Positions 16,574 to 25,047 of a stretch of 58,028 nt of DNA are shown here, in pieces. Under the pieces are notes generated by a model. The model did not search any database, was not told the DNA's origin, and saw only the letters and a list, made by a program, of their open reading frames with translations. The stretch spans positions 1-58,028 of the forward strand of contig CAWIUB010000012.1 of NCBI GenBank assembly GCA_963839175.1, read 5' to 3'. Positions within the stretch are counted from its first letter, which is position 1, and each line of letters starts with the position of its first letter. Position numbers and translations under genes: made by a program. This DNA is from CAWIUB01 sp963839175 (GTDB lineage Bacteria > Actinomycetota > Actinomycetes > Mycobacteriales > Jatrophihabitantaceae).

Positions 16574-17191
16574 ATGACGGGGTTGACGTTCGGTGGCGAG
16601 AACGGACGGCTCACCGCAGCCGACCTTCAGGCGGTCACCTTCCACGAGACCAGGGGCCTCGGCAAGGGGTACGACGAGGACGAGGTCGATGCCTTCATCG
16701 ATCGCTGCTCCGAGCAGGTTCAGGCGCTGGCCAACAGGATCCGGGAACTCGAGGAGGAGAACACGAAGCTGGCCGATCCGCAGCGCCGCGACGAGAACAT
16801 CGTCCTGCAGTCGGTGAGCATCCTCACCACCGCGCAGCAGACCGCGGACACCACCGTCAAGAACGCTGACGAGTACAGCGGGCGGATCATGTCCGAGGCG
16901 CGGTCGATGTACGAGGAGGCCCGTCAGCGGGCGAAGATCATCGTCGACGAGGCGCATCGGCTGGCGTCCGAGGCTTCCGAAACGGCGGCCTTGCGGCACG
17001 ATGAACTGGAACGGCAAACGGTGTATCTGCGAGTTCTTCGCGACTCCACACAGGTTCAGGTCGAGCAGTTTCTGAAAGGCCTGCTCGACCACGTCACCAC
17101 CGAGTATGGCCGGGCAGATCCGGCGGCTGCTCAGGCGGCCACGCGACCCACGACACACGCCGCGCAGAACGTGGCTGACTCAATGAGCTAG
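16574..17191 (+). CDS. DivIVA-domain coiled-coil protein
   Basis: The 205-residue protein has the DivIVA N-terminal lipid-binding region (LTAADLQAVTFHETRGLG and GYDEDEVDAFIDRC, residues 13-45) followed by long coiled coil (IRELEEENTKL, then ADEYSGRIMSEARSMYEEAR and AKIIVDEAHRLASEA) to about residue 155. The Wag31/DivIVA family marks curved membrane and poles in actinobacteria. It is shorter than typical Wag31 and lacks the long Gln/Pro linker, so it may be an accessory DivIVA rather than the main polar organiser. A GGAGGAG site precedes ATG 16574. The upstream flavohaemoglobin gene is only 24 bases away. Confidence 0.85.
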   Translation: MTGLTFGGENGRLTAADLQAVTFHETRGLGKGYDEDEVDAFIDRCSEQVQALANRIRELEEENTKLADPQRRDENIVLQSVSILTTAQQTADTTVKNADEYSGRIMSEARSMYEEARQRAKIIVDEAHRLASEASETAALRHDELERQTVYLRVLRDSTQVQVEQFLKGLLDHVTTEYGRADPAAAQAATRPTTHAAQNVADSMS

Positions 17192-17237
17192 TGGCCGAGC
17201 AGGTCGCGGCGCGTCGCTTTCGGGATACCCTGCCGCG

Positions 17238-17513
17238 ATGAAGTTCCTTGTGCTGTGGCGTATGGAGCTGTCACTGCTCTCGCGCGAGATGGCGCAGGCG
17301 GTCGGCCGGATGGCGGACTACGCAGCTGCCCTCGAAGCGGACGGCAAGGTGCTGGAGCGCTACCACGTGGTCGGCGCCCACGGCGGCGCGTGGATCTACC
17401 AAGTCGAGTCGCACGAGGAGTTCGAGCGGCTGCTCGCGCGCAGCCCGGTCTTCAACTTCGCCATGTACCAGATTTACCCCCTGGCCGAGATGGGTATCGT
17501 TCAGTCGTCCTGA
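17238..17513 (+). CDS. Muconolactone delta-isomerase-like small protein
   Basis: This 91-residue protein of the ferredoxin-like alpha/beta fold contains MKFLVLWRMELSLLSREM, a central LEADGKVLERYHVVGAHGGA and a C-terminal PVFNFAMYQIYPLAEM, matching the muconolactone isomerase (CatC)-like family by length and pattern. CatC isomerises muconolactone to 3-oxoadipate enol-lactone in catechol ortho-cleavage, but no catA or catB is nearby, so a different isomerase or monooxygenase-like role is likely. It stands between divIVA and an XRE regulator. Confidence 0.6.
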   Translation: MKFLVLWRMELSLLSREMAQAVGRMADYAAALEADGKVLERYHVVGAHGGAWIYQVESHEEFERLLARSPVFNFAMYQIYPLAEMGIVQSS

Positions 17514-17587
17514 CCGGATCCGAGAATCCGTGATTGACGGAGTCCCTGTCCTGGCACGACGATGGGTACCCCGGCGAGGTGGGCGAT

Positions 17588-18004
17588 ATGGGTGTTGGCA
17601 TGGGGGACGGCTGGCGAGCTCGGCAACTGCTCATCACTCAGCGGCTCCGGCAGCGCCGTGAGGATCTCGGCTTCACCCAAAAGCAGGTCGTGACGCGCCT
17701 CGCTCGCTGCGGAGTGCACACGACCAACCGGGCCTTGTCCAGCCTCGAACACGGTGCTGGGGTCGACGTCGCCAAGCTGCCGGATCTCGCATCGGCGCTC
17801 GACTGCACGGTTACTTATCTCCTCGGCCTCACCGACGATCCACACCGCTGGGAGCCCGATCAGCGGCCCGCTGGCCGCGCCCGGCCGCGCCGCGCCGCGC
17901 CCGCCGCCCCGCCTGATCCAGGTCCGTCATCGCTGATCATCGGCCTCGACCTGCCCGAGCGCACGCTCCGCCTCGGGATCGACCGCGCCGCGAGCGGCCA
18001 CTGA
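17588..18004 (+). CDS. XRE/Cro-type helix-turn-helix regulator
   Basis: The 138-residue protein carries a Cro/C1-type HTH (LRQRREDLGFTQKQVVTRLA, then NRALSSLEHGAGVDVAKLPDLASAL, then VTYLLGL) with the classic last-helix ending. The C-terminal third is Pro/Arg/Ala-rich and probably disordered. ATG 17588 with GAGG about 9 bases upstream is preferred over a TTG at 17534. It sits 23 bases before the ABC transporter operon and reads in the same direction, so it may regulate that operon (inference). Confidence 0.75.
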   Translation: MGVGMGDGWRARQLLITQRLRQRREDLGFTQKQVVTRLARCGVHTTNRALSSLEHGAGVDVAKLPDLASALDCTVTYLLGLTDDPHRWEPDQRPAGRARPRRAAPAAPPDPGPSSLIIGLDLPERTLRLGIDRAASGH

Positions 18005-18027
18005 CCGCATCCGGAAGGCAGCCACAG

Positions 18028-19008
18028 ATGATCGTGCGAGCAGCGTGGATCCTCCCCATCGTCACCGCGCTGGCGGTCGTCATCGCGGGCTGCAACAGCT
18101 GGGCGGAGTCCGGCTCGTCGTCGATGACGCTTTACACCTGCGCGAGCGCCAACGTGGAGCAGACCCTGGTTACGGCGTTCGAGAAGGCGCACGACGCAGC
18201 GAAGGTGAACGTCTTCCGTGCGCCGACCGGACAGCTGAATGCGCGGGTCGCCGCGGATGCCCGCGCCGGAGGCCTGCAGGCCGACGTCATCTGGGCCTGC
18301 GATCCGCTGACGATGCACGGATACGACAGTCAGGGGTTGCTGCGGGAGTGGAGTCCGCCGAACGCATCCGGCATCCCGAGCGCCTATCGCACGCCGCACT
18401 TCACCGGCATCGACCTGCTGTACATGGTCCTGGTTGTGCACAAGGGCGGGTCTGAGCCGACCAGCTGGGCGGACCTCGTCAAGCCCGAATACCGCGGTAA
18501 GGTTGCACTTCCGAGCCCGAGCTTCGCAGCCTCGGCACTGGGACTGCTCGGCTACTTCGCCTCGACCCCCGGCTACGGCGTGGACTACTACAAGCGGCTC
18601 AAGAGCAACGGGGCGGTGCAGCTCAACGCCCCGGCCGACACGCTGACGGGAGTCGAACAGGGCAGGTATACCGCAGGCTTCACGCTCGCGAATGCGGCTT
18701 ACGCCGACCAGCGCAAAGGCTCGCCGATCGAGGTCATCTGGCCGCAGCCTGGGGCGGTCGCCATCTACGCCCCGATCGGCGTGACGACCAAGAAGCAGCT
18801 TTCCCCGCTGGCCGAGCAGTTCGCGTCGTACGCCGCCAGTACCACCGGTCAGAAGTCGATGGCGGCGCAGGGCACCTACGTGACGATCGCGGGCCTCGGC
18901 GGGCCGCCGATTCCCGCTGGTAGTCCGGTGGTCTCGCCCGACTGGCCGGCGCTGTTCGGCGGCTACAAGTCGGTGCTCGCCAGCTACAGAGCGATCTTCG
19001 GCGGCTGA
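18028..19008 (+). CDS. ABC transporter substrate-binding lipoprotein (ferric-iron/AfuA-like)
   Basis: The 326-residue lipoprotein has a signal peptide ending in VVIAGC (lipidated C22). The mature part has the class II binding-protein pattern seen in iron(III), phosphonate or thiamine receptors: LYTCASANVEQTLVTAFEKA, VIWACDPLTMHGYDSQGLL, then EPTSWADLVKPEYRGKVALP. It delivers ligand to the permease and ATPase that follow directly. The ligand cannot be fixed; the Fbp/Afu transporter architecture suggests ferric iron, but 2-aminoethylphosphonate-type receptors look similar. Confidence 0.85.
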   Translation: MIVRAAWILPIVTALAVVIAGCNSWAESGSSSMTLYTCASANVEQTLVTAFEKAHDAAKVNVFRAPTGQLNARVAADARAGGLQADVIWACDPLTMHGYDSQGLLREWSPPNASGIPSAYRTPHFTGIDLLYMVLVVHKGGSEPTSWADLVKPEYRGKVALPSPSFAASALGLLGYFASTPGYGVDYYKRLKSNGAVQLNAPADTLTGVEQGRYTAGFTLANAAYADQRKGSPIEVIWPQPGAVAIYAPIGVTTKKQLSPLAEQFASYAASTTGQKSMAAQGTYVTIAGLGGPPIPAGSPVVSPDWPALFGGYKSVLASYRAIFGG

Positions 19009-19012
19009 TGCG

Positions 19013-20677
19013 ATGCGTGGCCACAAGCTCATCCGCGTGCGCCCGGGCGAGCAAGCGCTTGGCGCGGTCACGCTGCTCGCGATCGTCGGACTGGTCGCCG
19101 TGCCGCTGTCCCGGCTCGTCTGGGTGGTGGTTCGCGAGGGCGGCTCGCCGGTCACCCGGGTGCTGCACGTCCCGGGCTTCGCGGCGGCGGCGGCCCATTC
19201 CCTGGAGCTGGCGCTGATTGTCCCGGTGCTCGCCGTCCCGCTCGGAACAGCAGTGGCGTTGCTGCTGCGCCGGACCGATGTGCCATGCCGCGGTCTGCTC
19301 CGTGTGGTCGTGCTATTGCCGCTGCTGATCCCGCAGTTCGTCCTCGGCTACAGCTGGACGCAGGCGTACGGGCGGGCCGGGTTCACCGACCACCTGGTGG
19401 GATTCACCTGGACCGGACTGAACGGCCCGGCCGGAATCGTCGTCGTGCTGGTCGTCGACGCCGTGCCGCTGAGCTACCTGCTGACCACGGCTGGATTGGC
19501 TGTTCGCGCGCAGCCGCAGCTGGAAAATGCGGCTCGGATCAGTGGGGCCGGAGGGTGGACCGCGGTGCGCACCGTGACCTTGCCGCTGCTGCGCCCGGTA
19601 CTCGCGGCCGAGTTCGTCCTCATCTTCGTCGTGGCACTGGAGAGTTTCGCCGCGCCGCAGGTGCTCGGTGCACCTGCGGGATACGCGACGTTGACGACCC
19701 GGCTCTACGCAGACCTCGCGTTCGGGAGCGATCCTGGCGCGTTTCTCGACGCGGTCACGCTGGCGCTTACTCTCGTCCTGATCGCGGCTGTGCTTCTGAT
19801 ACCGGCCGACCTCGTCCTGGCTCCGCAACTGCGCTCCCGCCGCACCGCACGGCCGGCCGGCCCGGCGATGCCAGGCCCGCGTCGCACCGGTGCGGGGGTA
19901 GGTGCCGCGCTACTGGGCCTGTACGCCCTGCTGGCCGTCTTGCTGCCGACCGCCGCATTGGTCGCTGCGGCACTGACCCGCGCGATCGGGCTGCCGCCGA
20001 CGCCGGCAAACTGGACTATCGACAACTTCCGGGTCGCCCTGGATGCACCGACGCGCGAAGCCCTGACACACAGCCTGCAGCTCGCGGTGCTGGCCGCACT
20101 GCTGCTCATGCTGATGGGCGCCATCCTGACAACACTCGAACGGCACCGATCGGGTCGGGTCCTCGGCACGCTCATCGTGCTGGCGTTCGCGGTGCCGGGC
20201 TCGGCCCTTGCCGTCGGCCTGCTCATCGCCTACGAGCGCCGCCTCGGCGGCACGCTGACGTTGATCTTGCTCGCGTACCTCGCCAAGTTCTGGGCGCTCG
20301 CGCATCGGACGATTTCCGGCGCGGTCGATCGGCTGCCGGCCGGTGAGTGGCAGGCAGCACGCGTCAGCGGCGCGGGGCCCGTCGTGGCGGTGCGGACGGT
20401 ATGGCTGCCCGCGCTGGCGCCCGCACTCGTCGGTGCCTGGGTGCTCGTCTTCGTCTCGTCCCTGCACGAGCTGACCATGTCAAGCCTGCTGTATTCGCAG
20501 GGCAGCGAGACGTTCGCGGTCGCCGTGCTGAACAGTCAGGAACTCGGCGACACAGCATCGACTGCCGCCCTGTCCGTGACGCTGACGGCGATACTGCTCG
20601 CCATCGCGGGGGCGGGCTGGCTGCTGCTGCGGTCGAGCCTCCGCCTGACGCGGCTGGAGGCGGACCATGCCCGCTGA
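19013..20677 (+). CDS. ABC transporter permease, fused two-domain (FbpB/AfuB type)
   Basis: The 554-residue membrane protein holds two tandem binding-protein-dependent permease domains, each with about six helices and an EAA-like loop: LENAARISGAGGWTAVRTVT in the first half and EWQAARVSGAGPVVAVRTVW in the second. This fused form is characteristic of ferric-iron-type importers. The start ATG 19013 lies 4 bases after the binding protein stop, and the gene overlaps the ATPase by 11 bases, so the three genes form one operon. Confidence 0.9.
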   Translation: MRGHKLIRVRPGEQALGAVTLLAIVGLVAVPLSRLVWVVVREGGSPVTRVLHVPGFAAAAAHSLELALIVPVLAVPLGTAVALLLRRTDVPCRGLLRVVVLLPLLIPQFVLGYSWTQAYGRAGFTDHLVGFTWTGLNGPAGIVVVLVVDAVPLSYLLTTAGLAVRAQPQLENAARISGAGGWTAVRTVTLPLLRPVLAAEFVLIFVVALESFAAPQVLGAPAGYATLTTRLYADLAFGSDPGAFLDAVTLALTLVLIAAVLLIPADLVLAPQLRSRRTARPAGPAMPGPRRTGAGVGAALLGLYALLAVLLPTAALVAAALTRAIGLPPTPANWTIDNFRVALDAPTREALTHSLQLAVLAALLLMLMGAILTTLERHRSGRVLGTLIVLAFAVPGSALAVGLLIAYERRLGGTLTLILLAYLAKFWALAHRTISGAVDRLPAGEWQAARVSGAGPVVAVRTVWLPALAPALVGAWVLVFVSSLHELTMSSLLYSQGSETFAVAVLNSQELGDTASTAALSVTLTAILLAIAGAGWLLLRSSLRLTRLEADHAR

Positions 20678-21800
20678 CGGGATCTCCGCGGGCGGCCACA
20701 CCCTGCGTTGCGAGGGACTGGGGGTCAACTATTCCGGTGTCCCGGCGATCGACGGCGTGGACATGACGGTCGGCCGCGGGGAGATCGTCGCCCTGCTCGG
20801 CGCATCCGGCTCGGGCAAATCCAGTCTCCTGCATGCCATCGCCGGCATCGTGCACCTGTCGGCTGGTGAGATCTGGCTGGCCGGCCGTCGCGTGGCTACG
20901 GCGCGCCACAGCACCCCGCCGGAGCGACGTGACGTCGGCCTGGTGTTCCAGGACTTCGCGCTGTGGCCGCATCTGAACGCGCTCGACACGGTCGCATACC
21001 CGCTCCGCCGGGCCAGGCGCAGCCAGCGGGATGCGCGGGCGGCCGCCCGGACGCTGCTCGATCGCCTCGACATCGGCGACCTCGCCGGTCGCCGCCCGGC
21101 GCAGCTGTCCGGCGGGCAGCAGCAACGCGTCGGCCTCGCTCGTGCGCTCGCGCGTGACCCGCAGCTCTTCCTGCTGGACGAGCCGACTGCCCATCTGGAC
21201 ACACACCTGCGGGCAGCGTTCCAGGAGTCGGTTCGCGACCGGCAGGCCGAGACGGGTGCCGCAGTGCTCTACGCGACACACGACGCCGGCGAGGCGCTCG
21301 CCCTCGCCGACCGGGTCGCGCTGATCGTCGACGGCCGGTTGCTCCAGATCGCGTCGCCTGAGGTCGTGTACGGCGAGCCGGCGAGTGTCGCGACCGGTGT
21401 GCTGACCGGCGCCTGCACAGTGCTGTCCGCATGGGTCGGCCCCTTCTCGTCGAGAAAGCTGTCGATCGACCTGGGCGACGGGCCGGTTGCGGTGCCCGGG
21501 GGCGGTGCGGTCGGTCGGGACGTGCAGCCGCGCCGGGTGTTGCTGCGTCCGGACTGGGTTGGCGCCGATGGGCCGCTGCGCGGGCGGGTTATCGCACGCG
21601 GATTCCGCGGCCCGCACACCGACTACCGCCTGGACACGGCGGGCGGGCCGGTTGCGCTGCAGCTGCCCGGCTTGCCGCAGTATGCCGTAGGGGACGCAAT
21701 CGCGTGGGGCATTCGGCATGCCTGGGTGCTGCCCGACGACGAGCCGGACGCCCGGCCCGGCGATGCCACGGCAGCGCAGGAGCTCAGCCCAGCGCAGTGA
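20667..21800 (+). CDS. ABC transporter ATP-binding protein (FbpC-like)
   Basis: The 377-residue ATPase has Walker A (GASGSGKSS), the Q-loop region VFQDFALWPH, the signature LSGGQQQRVGLARAL, Walker B LFLLDEPTAHLD and the switch histidine in YATHDAGEAL, followed by a C-terminal TOBE-like domain (about 235-365). It powers the upstream permease. The 3' end overlaps the convergent DUF6390 gene of the hyp cluster by 17 bases, leaving no room for a dedicated terminator. Confidence 0.92.
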   Translation: MPADGISAGGHTLRCEGLGVNYSGVPAIDGVDMTVGRGEIVALLGASGSGKSSLLHAIAGIVHLSAGEIWLAGRRVATARHSTPPERRDVGLVFQDFALWPHLNALDTVAYPLRRARRSQRDARAAARTLLDRLDIGDLAGRRPAQLSGGQQQRVGLARALARDPQLFLLDEPTAHLDTHLRAAFQESVRDRQAETGAAVLYATHDAGEALALADRVALIVDGRLLQIASPEVVYGEPASVATGVLTGACTVLSAWVGPFSSRKLSIDLGDGPVAVPGGGAVGRDVQPRRVLLRPDWVGADGPLRGRVIARGFRGPHTDYRLDTAGGPVALQLPGLPQYAVGDAIAWGIRHAWVLPDDEPDARPGDATAAQELSPAQ

Positions 21801-22605
21801 TCGCGGCCGGATGGTCAAGGCGATCGTTGACCAGGTCCAGATGCAGGCGGGTGTAGTGCCGCAACCCAGCGAGCTGCCGCAGGGTGAGCCGGTCGCACAC
21901 CCACTCCCAGTGCATCGACACACAGTCGCCGACGGCGAATTCGGGGACCAGCCCGACGCCGTTCAGCGTGCGCTCGACGGTCTCGAGCCGCGGCTGGCCG
22001 AGGAACAACCGGCCGTGCTCGAACAGCAGCGGCTGCGACTCGACGCCGAGCTGATCGGGCAGCACCTGGCGCACCTGCCCCCACCGGACCCGGCAGCGGT
22101 CGAGAACCATCAGCGCCTGCTCGTGGCGGCGGTCGTCGCCGAGCAGGCCGACCCACGGGTAGACGCAGAACACGTGGTAGCTGTGATGCGGCATGCCACC
22201 CGCGACAACCGCCTCGGCGAGGTTGGTGAACTGCCGGCCGGTGAGCAGCCGGAACCGGTCGTCCATGGAGGCGCCGAGTGGACCGGCGCCGACCAGGTCG
22301 AGCAACCGGTTGCCGACCCAGTACGCCTCGACCACCCGCCGATCGAGTGGGTCGGGCACTCCGGTGGCGGACGCGATCAGCTCAAGGTATGGCCATGCTC
22401 CGGCGAACTGGCGTGTCAGGTGACGCAGGCCCGCGTCGACAGTGGCGCTGGCGCCGTACTCGAACAGGCTCTGCGAGTCCGCGGGACCACAGGCGCCGCG
22501 GTGGTTCGGTGGGAAGGCGTACCGCACGAACATGATTGGCCCGGGCACCGCGTCCGGGGCGGCGGCGCCGGTTCGTGGTTGTTCCTGCAGCCCGCTGACC
22601 GTCAC
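21784..22605 (-). CDS. DUF6390-like protein linked to hydrogenase maturation genes
   Basis: This is a 273-residue cytosolic protein with IMFVRYAFPPNHRGACGPAD near the N-terminus, AWPYLELIASATGV, PHHSYHVFCVYPWVGLLG and a C-terminal MHWEWVCDRLTLRQL. I recognise the pattern as an actinobacterial family (DUF6390) that tends to travel with [NiFe]-hydrogenase maturation genes; the function is unknown. The start GTG 22605 overlaps the hypC stop by four bases (GTGA), so it is the last gene of the hypABC operon. Conserved Cys and His residues could bind metal, but that is speculation. Confidence 0.65.
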   Translation of the reverse strand: MTVSGLQEQPRTGAAAPDAVPGPIMFVRYAFPPNHRGACGPADSQSLFEYGASATVDAGLRHLTRQFAGAWPYLELIASATGVPDPLDRRVVEAYWVGNRLLDLVGAGPLGASMDDRFRLLTGRQFTNLAEAVVAGGMPHHSYHVFCVYPWVGLLGDDRRHEQALMVLDRCRVRWGQVRQVLPDQLGVESQPLLFEHGRLFLGQPRLETVERTLNGVGLVPEFAVGDCVSMHWEWVCDRLTLRQLAGLRHYTRLHLDLVNDRLDHPAAITALG

Positions 22606-22838
22606 GACGGCCAACCGGTCGCGTCGTCGTCCTGGAACACCGCGAGCGCGTCGCGTGCCTCCTCGGCGGTCATCCGCTCGAGTGCGAACCCGCTGTGGAT
22701 CAGGACGTGGTCGCCGGGTGCGAGCGGGCCGTCCAGGAACAGCACGTTGATCTCGCGGATGACACCGGCCACGTCGACCTGCGCCAGGTCGGCGCCCGGC
22801 GCGATGTCGACGATCCGACCGGGGATGCCGAGGCACAT
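22602..22838 (-). CDS. hypC: HypC/HupF hydrogenase maturation chaperone
   Basis: The 78-residue protein starts MCLGIPGRIVDI, with the essential Cys2 that HypC uses to carry the Fe(CN)2CO unit with HypD and deliver it to the hydrogenase large subunit. The rest matches the OB-fold-like family (VDVAGVIREINVLFL, PGDHVLIHSGFALERM). ATG 22838 is the family-consistent start. It follows hypB after 73 bases and overlaps the DUF6390 gene. No hypD partner is present in the window. Confidence 0.92.
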   Translation of the reverse strand: MCLGIPGRIVDIAPGADLAQVDVAGVIREINVLFLDGPLAPGDHVLIHSGFALERMTAEEARDALAVFQDDDATGWPS

Positions 22839-22911
22839 GTCGCTCCGCCCTCTCAGCGGCCACACCTGCTGCACGATATCGATATCGATGCGCAGCCGAG
22901 CCTACTGCCGA

Positions 22912-23694
22912 CTATCGCGGTTCCTCCCGCCGCCGTTTCGACAGCTGGGTGTGCAGCCAGTCGCACCACTCGTCCACCCCGGCGCAGGTGCGGGCGCTGA
23001 CCTCGATCGTCGTGGCGTCGGGATTAACGGCCCGCAGGTTGGCGCGGAAGGCGCCGAGGTCGAAGTCCAGATGCGGCAGCAGGTCTATCTTGTTGATGAG
23101 CACGAGGTCGACGGACCGGAACATGACCGGGTACTTGAGCGGCTTGTCCTCGCCCTCGGTGATCGCGTAGACCATCGCCCGGGCGTGTTCGCCGATGTCG
23201 AACTCGGCGGGGCAAACCAAGTTGCCGACGTTCTCGATCAGCACGAGGTCGAGCTCGGCGAGCGGGAGACGGGGGAGCGCGGAACGCACCATTGGTGCGT
23301 CGAGGTGGCACTCGCCGCCGAATCCGTTGCCTGTGTTGACGAGGGTGATCGCCGCGCCGAAGCCGGCCAGCCGGTCCGCGTCCAGGCTCGTTTCGATGTC
23401 GCCCTCGACCACGCCGATGCGCACTGACCCGGTCAGCCGGCGCAACGTCTCGACCAGCAGCGTCGTCTTGCCCGCGCCGGGGGAGGACATCAGGTTGATC
23501 GCGCACACCCCATTTACTGCGAAGTCGGCGCGGTTTTGCGAGGCGGTGCGGTCGTTCTCGCCGAAGATGCGCTCGAGGACCTCGATGCGCTCGCTGCCGG
23601 TTTGGTAGCCGGAATGATCAGCGAGGTCGTGGTGCTGCTCGTGCGCGTGCACCGTCCCGTCCTCATGTCGATGGAAGCGGCCCACAGCGCTCAC
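22912..23694 (-). CDS. hypB: HypB, hydrogenase nickel-incorporation GTPase
   Basis: This 260-residue SIMIBI-class GTPase delivers nickel to apo-hydrogenase. The N-terminus is histidine-rich (FHRHEDGTVHAHEQHH), a likely nickel store. The GTPase core has the P-loop LMSSPGAGKTTLL, the switch/metal site FGGECHLDAPM (Cys and His that bind metal at the dimer interface), ENVGNLVCPAEFD and NKIDLLPH for guanine. GTG 23694 overlaps the hypA stop (GTGA), so hypA and hypB are coupled. Confidence 0.95.
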   Translation of the reverse strand: MSAVGRFHRHEDGTVHAHEQHHDLADHSGYQTGSERIEVLERIFGENDRTASQNRADFAVNGVCAINLMSSPGAGKTTLLVETLRRLTGSVRIGVVEGDIETSLDADRLAGFGAAITLVNTGNGFGGECHLDAPMVRSALPRLPLAELDLVLIENVGNLVCPAEFDIGEHARAMVYAITEGEDKPLKYPVMFRSVDLVLINKIDLLPHLDFDLGAFRANLRAVNPDATTIEVSARTCAGVDEWCDWLHTQLSKRRREEPR

Positions 23695-24032
23695 ACTTTC
23701 GCAAGGTCGAGCGCGGTGATCAGGAATTCCTCGCCGGACACGACCGATACGTTGACGCTGTCACAGGCGCTGCAGACGACGACCGGGAAGTCGCCGATGT
23801 CGGTGGTCTGCCCACAGTCACGGCACGCGACGCGTGCGGGCACGATCTCGACCTCGAGTACTGACCCGCCGAGCTCGGTGTCGGCGGCCGCGAGTGACCA
23901 GCAGTACTCGAGGGTGTCCGGCACGACCTGCCGAAGCTGCCCGATCCGCACGTGGATCGCCTCGACTGGGCGCTGCGCGGCATGCCGCGTGACGATGTTG
24001 GCGATCGATCCGCAGATCGAGAGCTCGTGCAC
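23691..24032 (-). CDS. hypA: HypA, nickel-binding hydrogenase maturation protein
   Basis: The 113-residue partner of HypB has the nickel-binding N-terminus MHELSI (His2, Glu3) and a zinc site with C70, C73, C87 and C90 (CRDC then CSAC). It starts at GTG 24032 and is first in the order hypA-hypB-hypC-DUF6390. The promoter must lie in the roughly 80 bases between 24032 and the hairpin at 24113. HypA can also serve urease in some bacteria; no urease genes are seen here. Confidence 0.95.
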   Translation of the reverse strand: MHELSICGSIANIVTRHAAQRPVEAIHVRIGQLRQVVPDTLEYCWSLAAADTELGGSVLEVEIVPARVACRDCGQTTDIGDFPVVVCSACDSVNVSVVSGEEFLITALDLAKV

Positions 24033-24112
24033 GGCTGTCCTCGCTCACTCCAGTATCTGCGAGTTCGCAGACCGTACCGCGCGCTCCCGCGCTGTTCGCA
24101 AGGTTTCCGGGC

Positions 24113-24157
24113 GAGGAGCCGCCTGATGCCCACGGGGGAAGGCAGAGGCGGCTCCTC
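24113..24157 (-). terminator. 12-bp stem hairpin between vapC and hypA
   Basis: GAGGAGCCGCCT (24113-24124) and AGGCGGCTCCTC (24146-24157) are perfect inverted copies around a 21-base loop. It lies downstream of the vapBC pair and upstream of hypA, so it probably ends vapBC transcription. There is no U-run on the minus strand, as is common for actinobacterial hairpin terminators. The whole 24033-24403 gap has no other feature I can support. Confidence 0.55.
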
Positions 24158-24403
24158 TTAATGATGACTCTACGCTGTCAACCCAATACCTCAAGCTGAT
24201 GTGAGCTGTGAATCGTCCGCACGAATTGGCAAATCCCTTCGAGTGTGCCAGGCTGCTGGACGGTCTGGCGTCACGCTCCGTGTCTGCAGAGACGGGGGTC
24301 CGCAGAGCCGGTGGGCGGCCAGCGCAAGTGTGAACCGACAGCGTGGAACGGCCGTGCCAGAAATGGTGCGGCCGCTGCACGCTAACCGCGCAGTCGTCCT
24401 GCG

Positions 24404-24829
24404 CTACGCCAGGCGAAGTCGCTCGGCGGGCTGCTGGGTTAGCTCGGCGATCAACTCAAAGTCCTTGTCGACGTGAAGCAAGCAGAGCCCGGCGAGCTCA
24501 GCGATCGCCGCGATCATCAGGTCCGGGACGGACGGCGCTCGATGGTGGCCTCGCCCTGCCAACAGTTCTTGGACTTCAACGGCTCTGGCCTCAATCCTCG
24601 GTGTCGCGTTCTCAACCGGCATCGCTGAGACGGGCGGCCTGCGCAGCCTTGCGCGAAGATCATCAGCCGACCTCGCAGAAAACCCGACTTCCAGGATTGT
24701 GACCGTAGCGACACGCACAAGTCCCCGATGAATGCGCGAGATCCAATCGGAGGCGTCAGGGCTTTCACTCAGCCGGATAAGCGCGGACTTGTCGATGAGC
24801 CAACAGTGTGCTTCGACGGCGCGAGTCAC
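24404..24829 (-). CDS. PIN-domain ribonuclease toxin (VapC-like)
   Basis: The 141-residue PIN nuclease has the acidic set expected for metal-dependent RNA cleavage: D13 (WLIDKSAL), E47 (TILEVGF), D103 (VPDLMIAAIA) and D121/D123 (HVDKDFELI). The ATG overlaps the stop of the small upstream gene by ATGA, the standard antitoxin-toxin arrangement. VapC toxins cut tRNA or rRNA when freed from VapB. It lies between the phenylacetate regulator and the hyp genes, on the same strand as both. Confidence 0.9.
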   Translation of the reverse strand: MTRAVEAHCWLIDKSALIRLSESPDASDWISRIHRGLVRVATVTILEVGFSARSADDLRARLRRPPVSAMPVENATPRIEARAVEVQELLAGRGHHRAPSVPDLMIAAIAELAGLCLLHVDKDFELIAELTQQPAERLRLA

Positions 24830-25047
24830 TTCCAGGCCTGCTGCATGACCTCGGGGTCGGTCAGATCACTGAAGGTGTCGGCGAACCACCGCAGGTCGTC
24901 CATGCTGACCGTGGTCGTCGAGCGCCGCGCATCCTGGACGAGCTTTCGACGCAGATATTCGTTCCGGGACAGACCGAGCCTCGCGGCATGTGAGTCAATG
25001 GCGCCGAGGACGTCGTCCGGAACGTCGCGGATCAGGACATCGGACAT
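24826..25047 (-). CDS. VapB-like ribbon-helix-helix antitoxin
   Basis: This is a 73-residue protein. Residues 1-45 (MSDVLIRDVPDDVLGAID, then LGLSRNEYLRRKLVQDA) form a ribbon-helix-helix DNA-binding domain. The C-terminal DLRWFADTFSDLTDPEVMQQA is the toxin-binding tail typical of this antitoxin class. It is translationally coupled to the PIN toxin and should autoregulate the pair. Its 5' end overlaps the 3' end of the tetR gene by 53 bases in another frame. Confidence 0.9.
   Translation of the reverse strand: MSDVLIRDVPDDVLGAIDSHAARLGLSRNEYLRRKLVQDARRSTTTVSMDDLRWFADTFSDLTDPEVMQQAWK

Noticed and set aside
17238..17513. Considered as part of a catechol degradation operon
   Set aside because: No catA, catB or regulator nearby; only the small isomerase-like gene is present.
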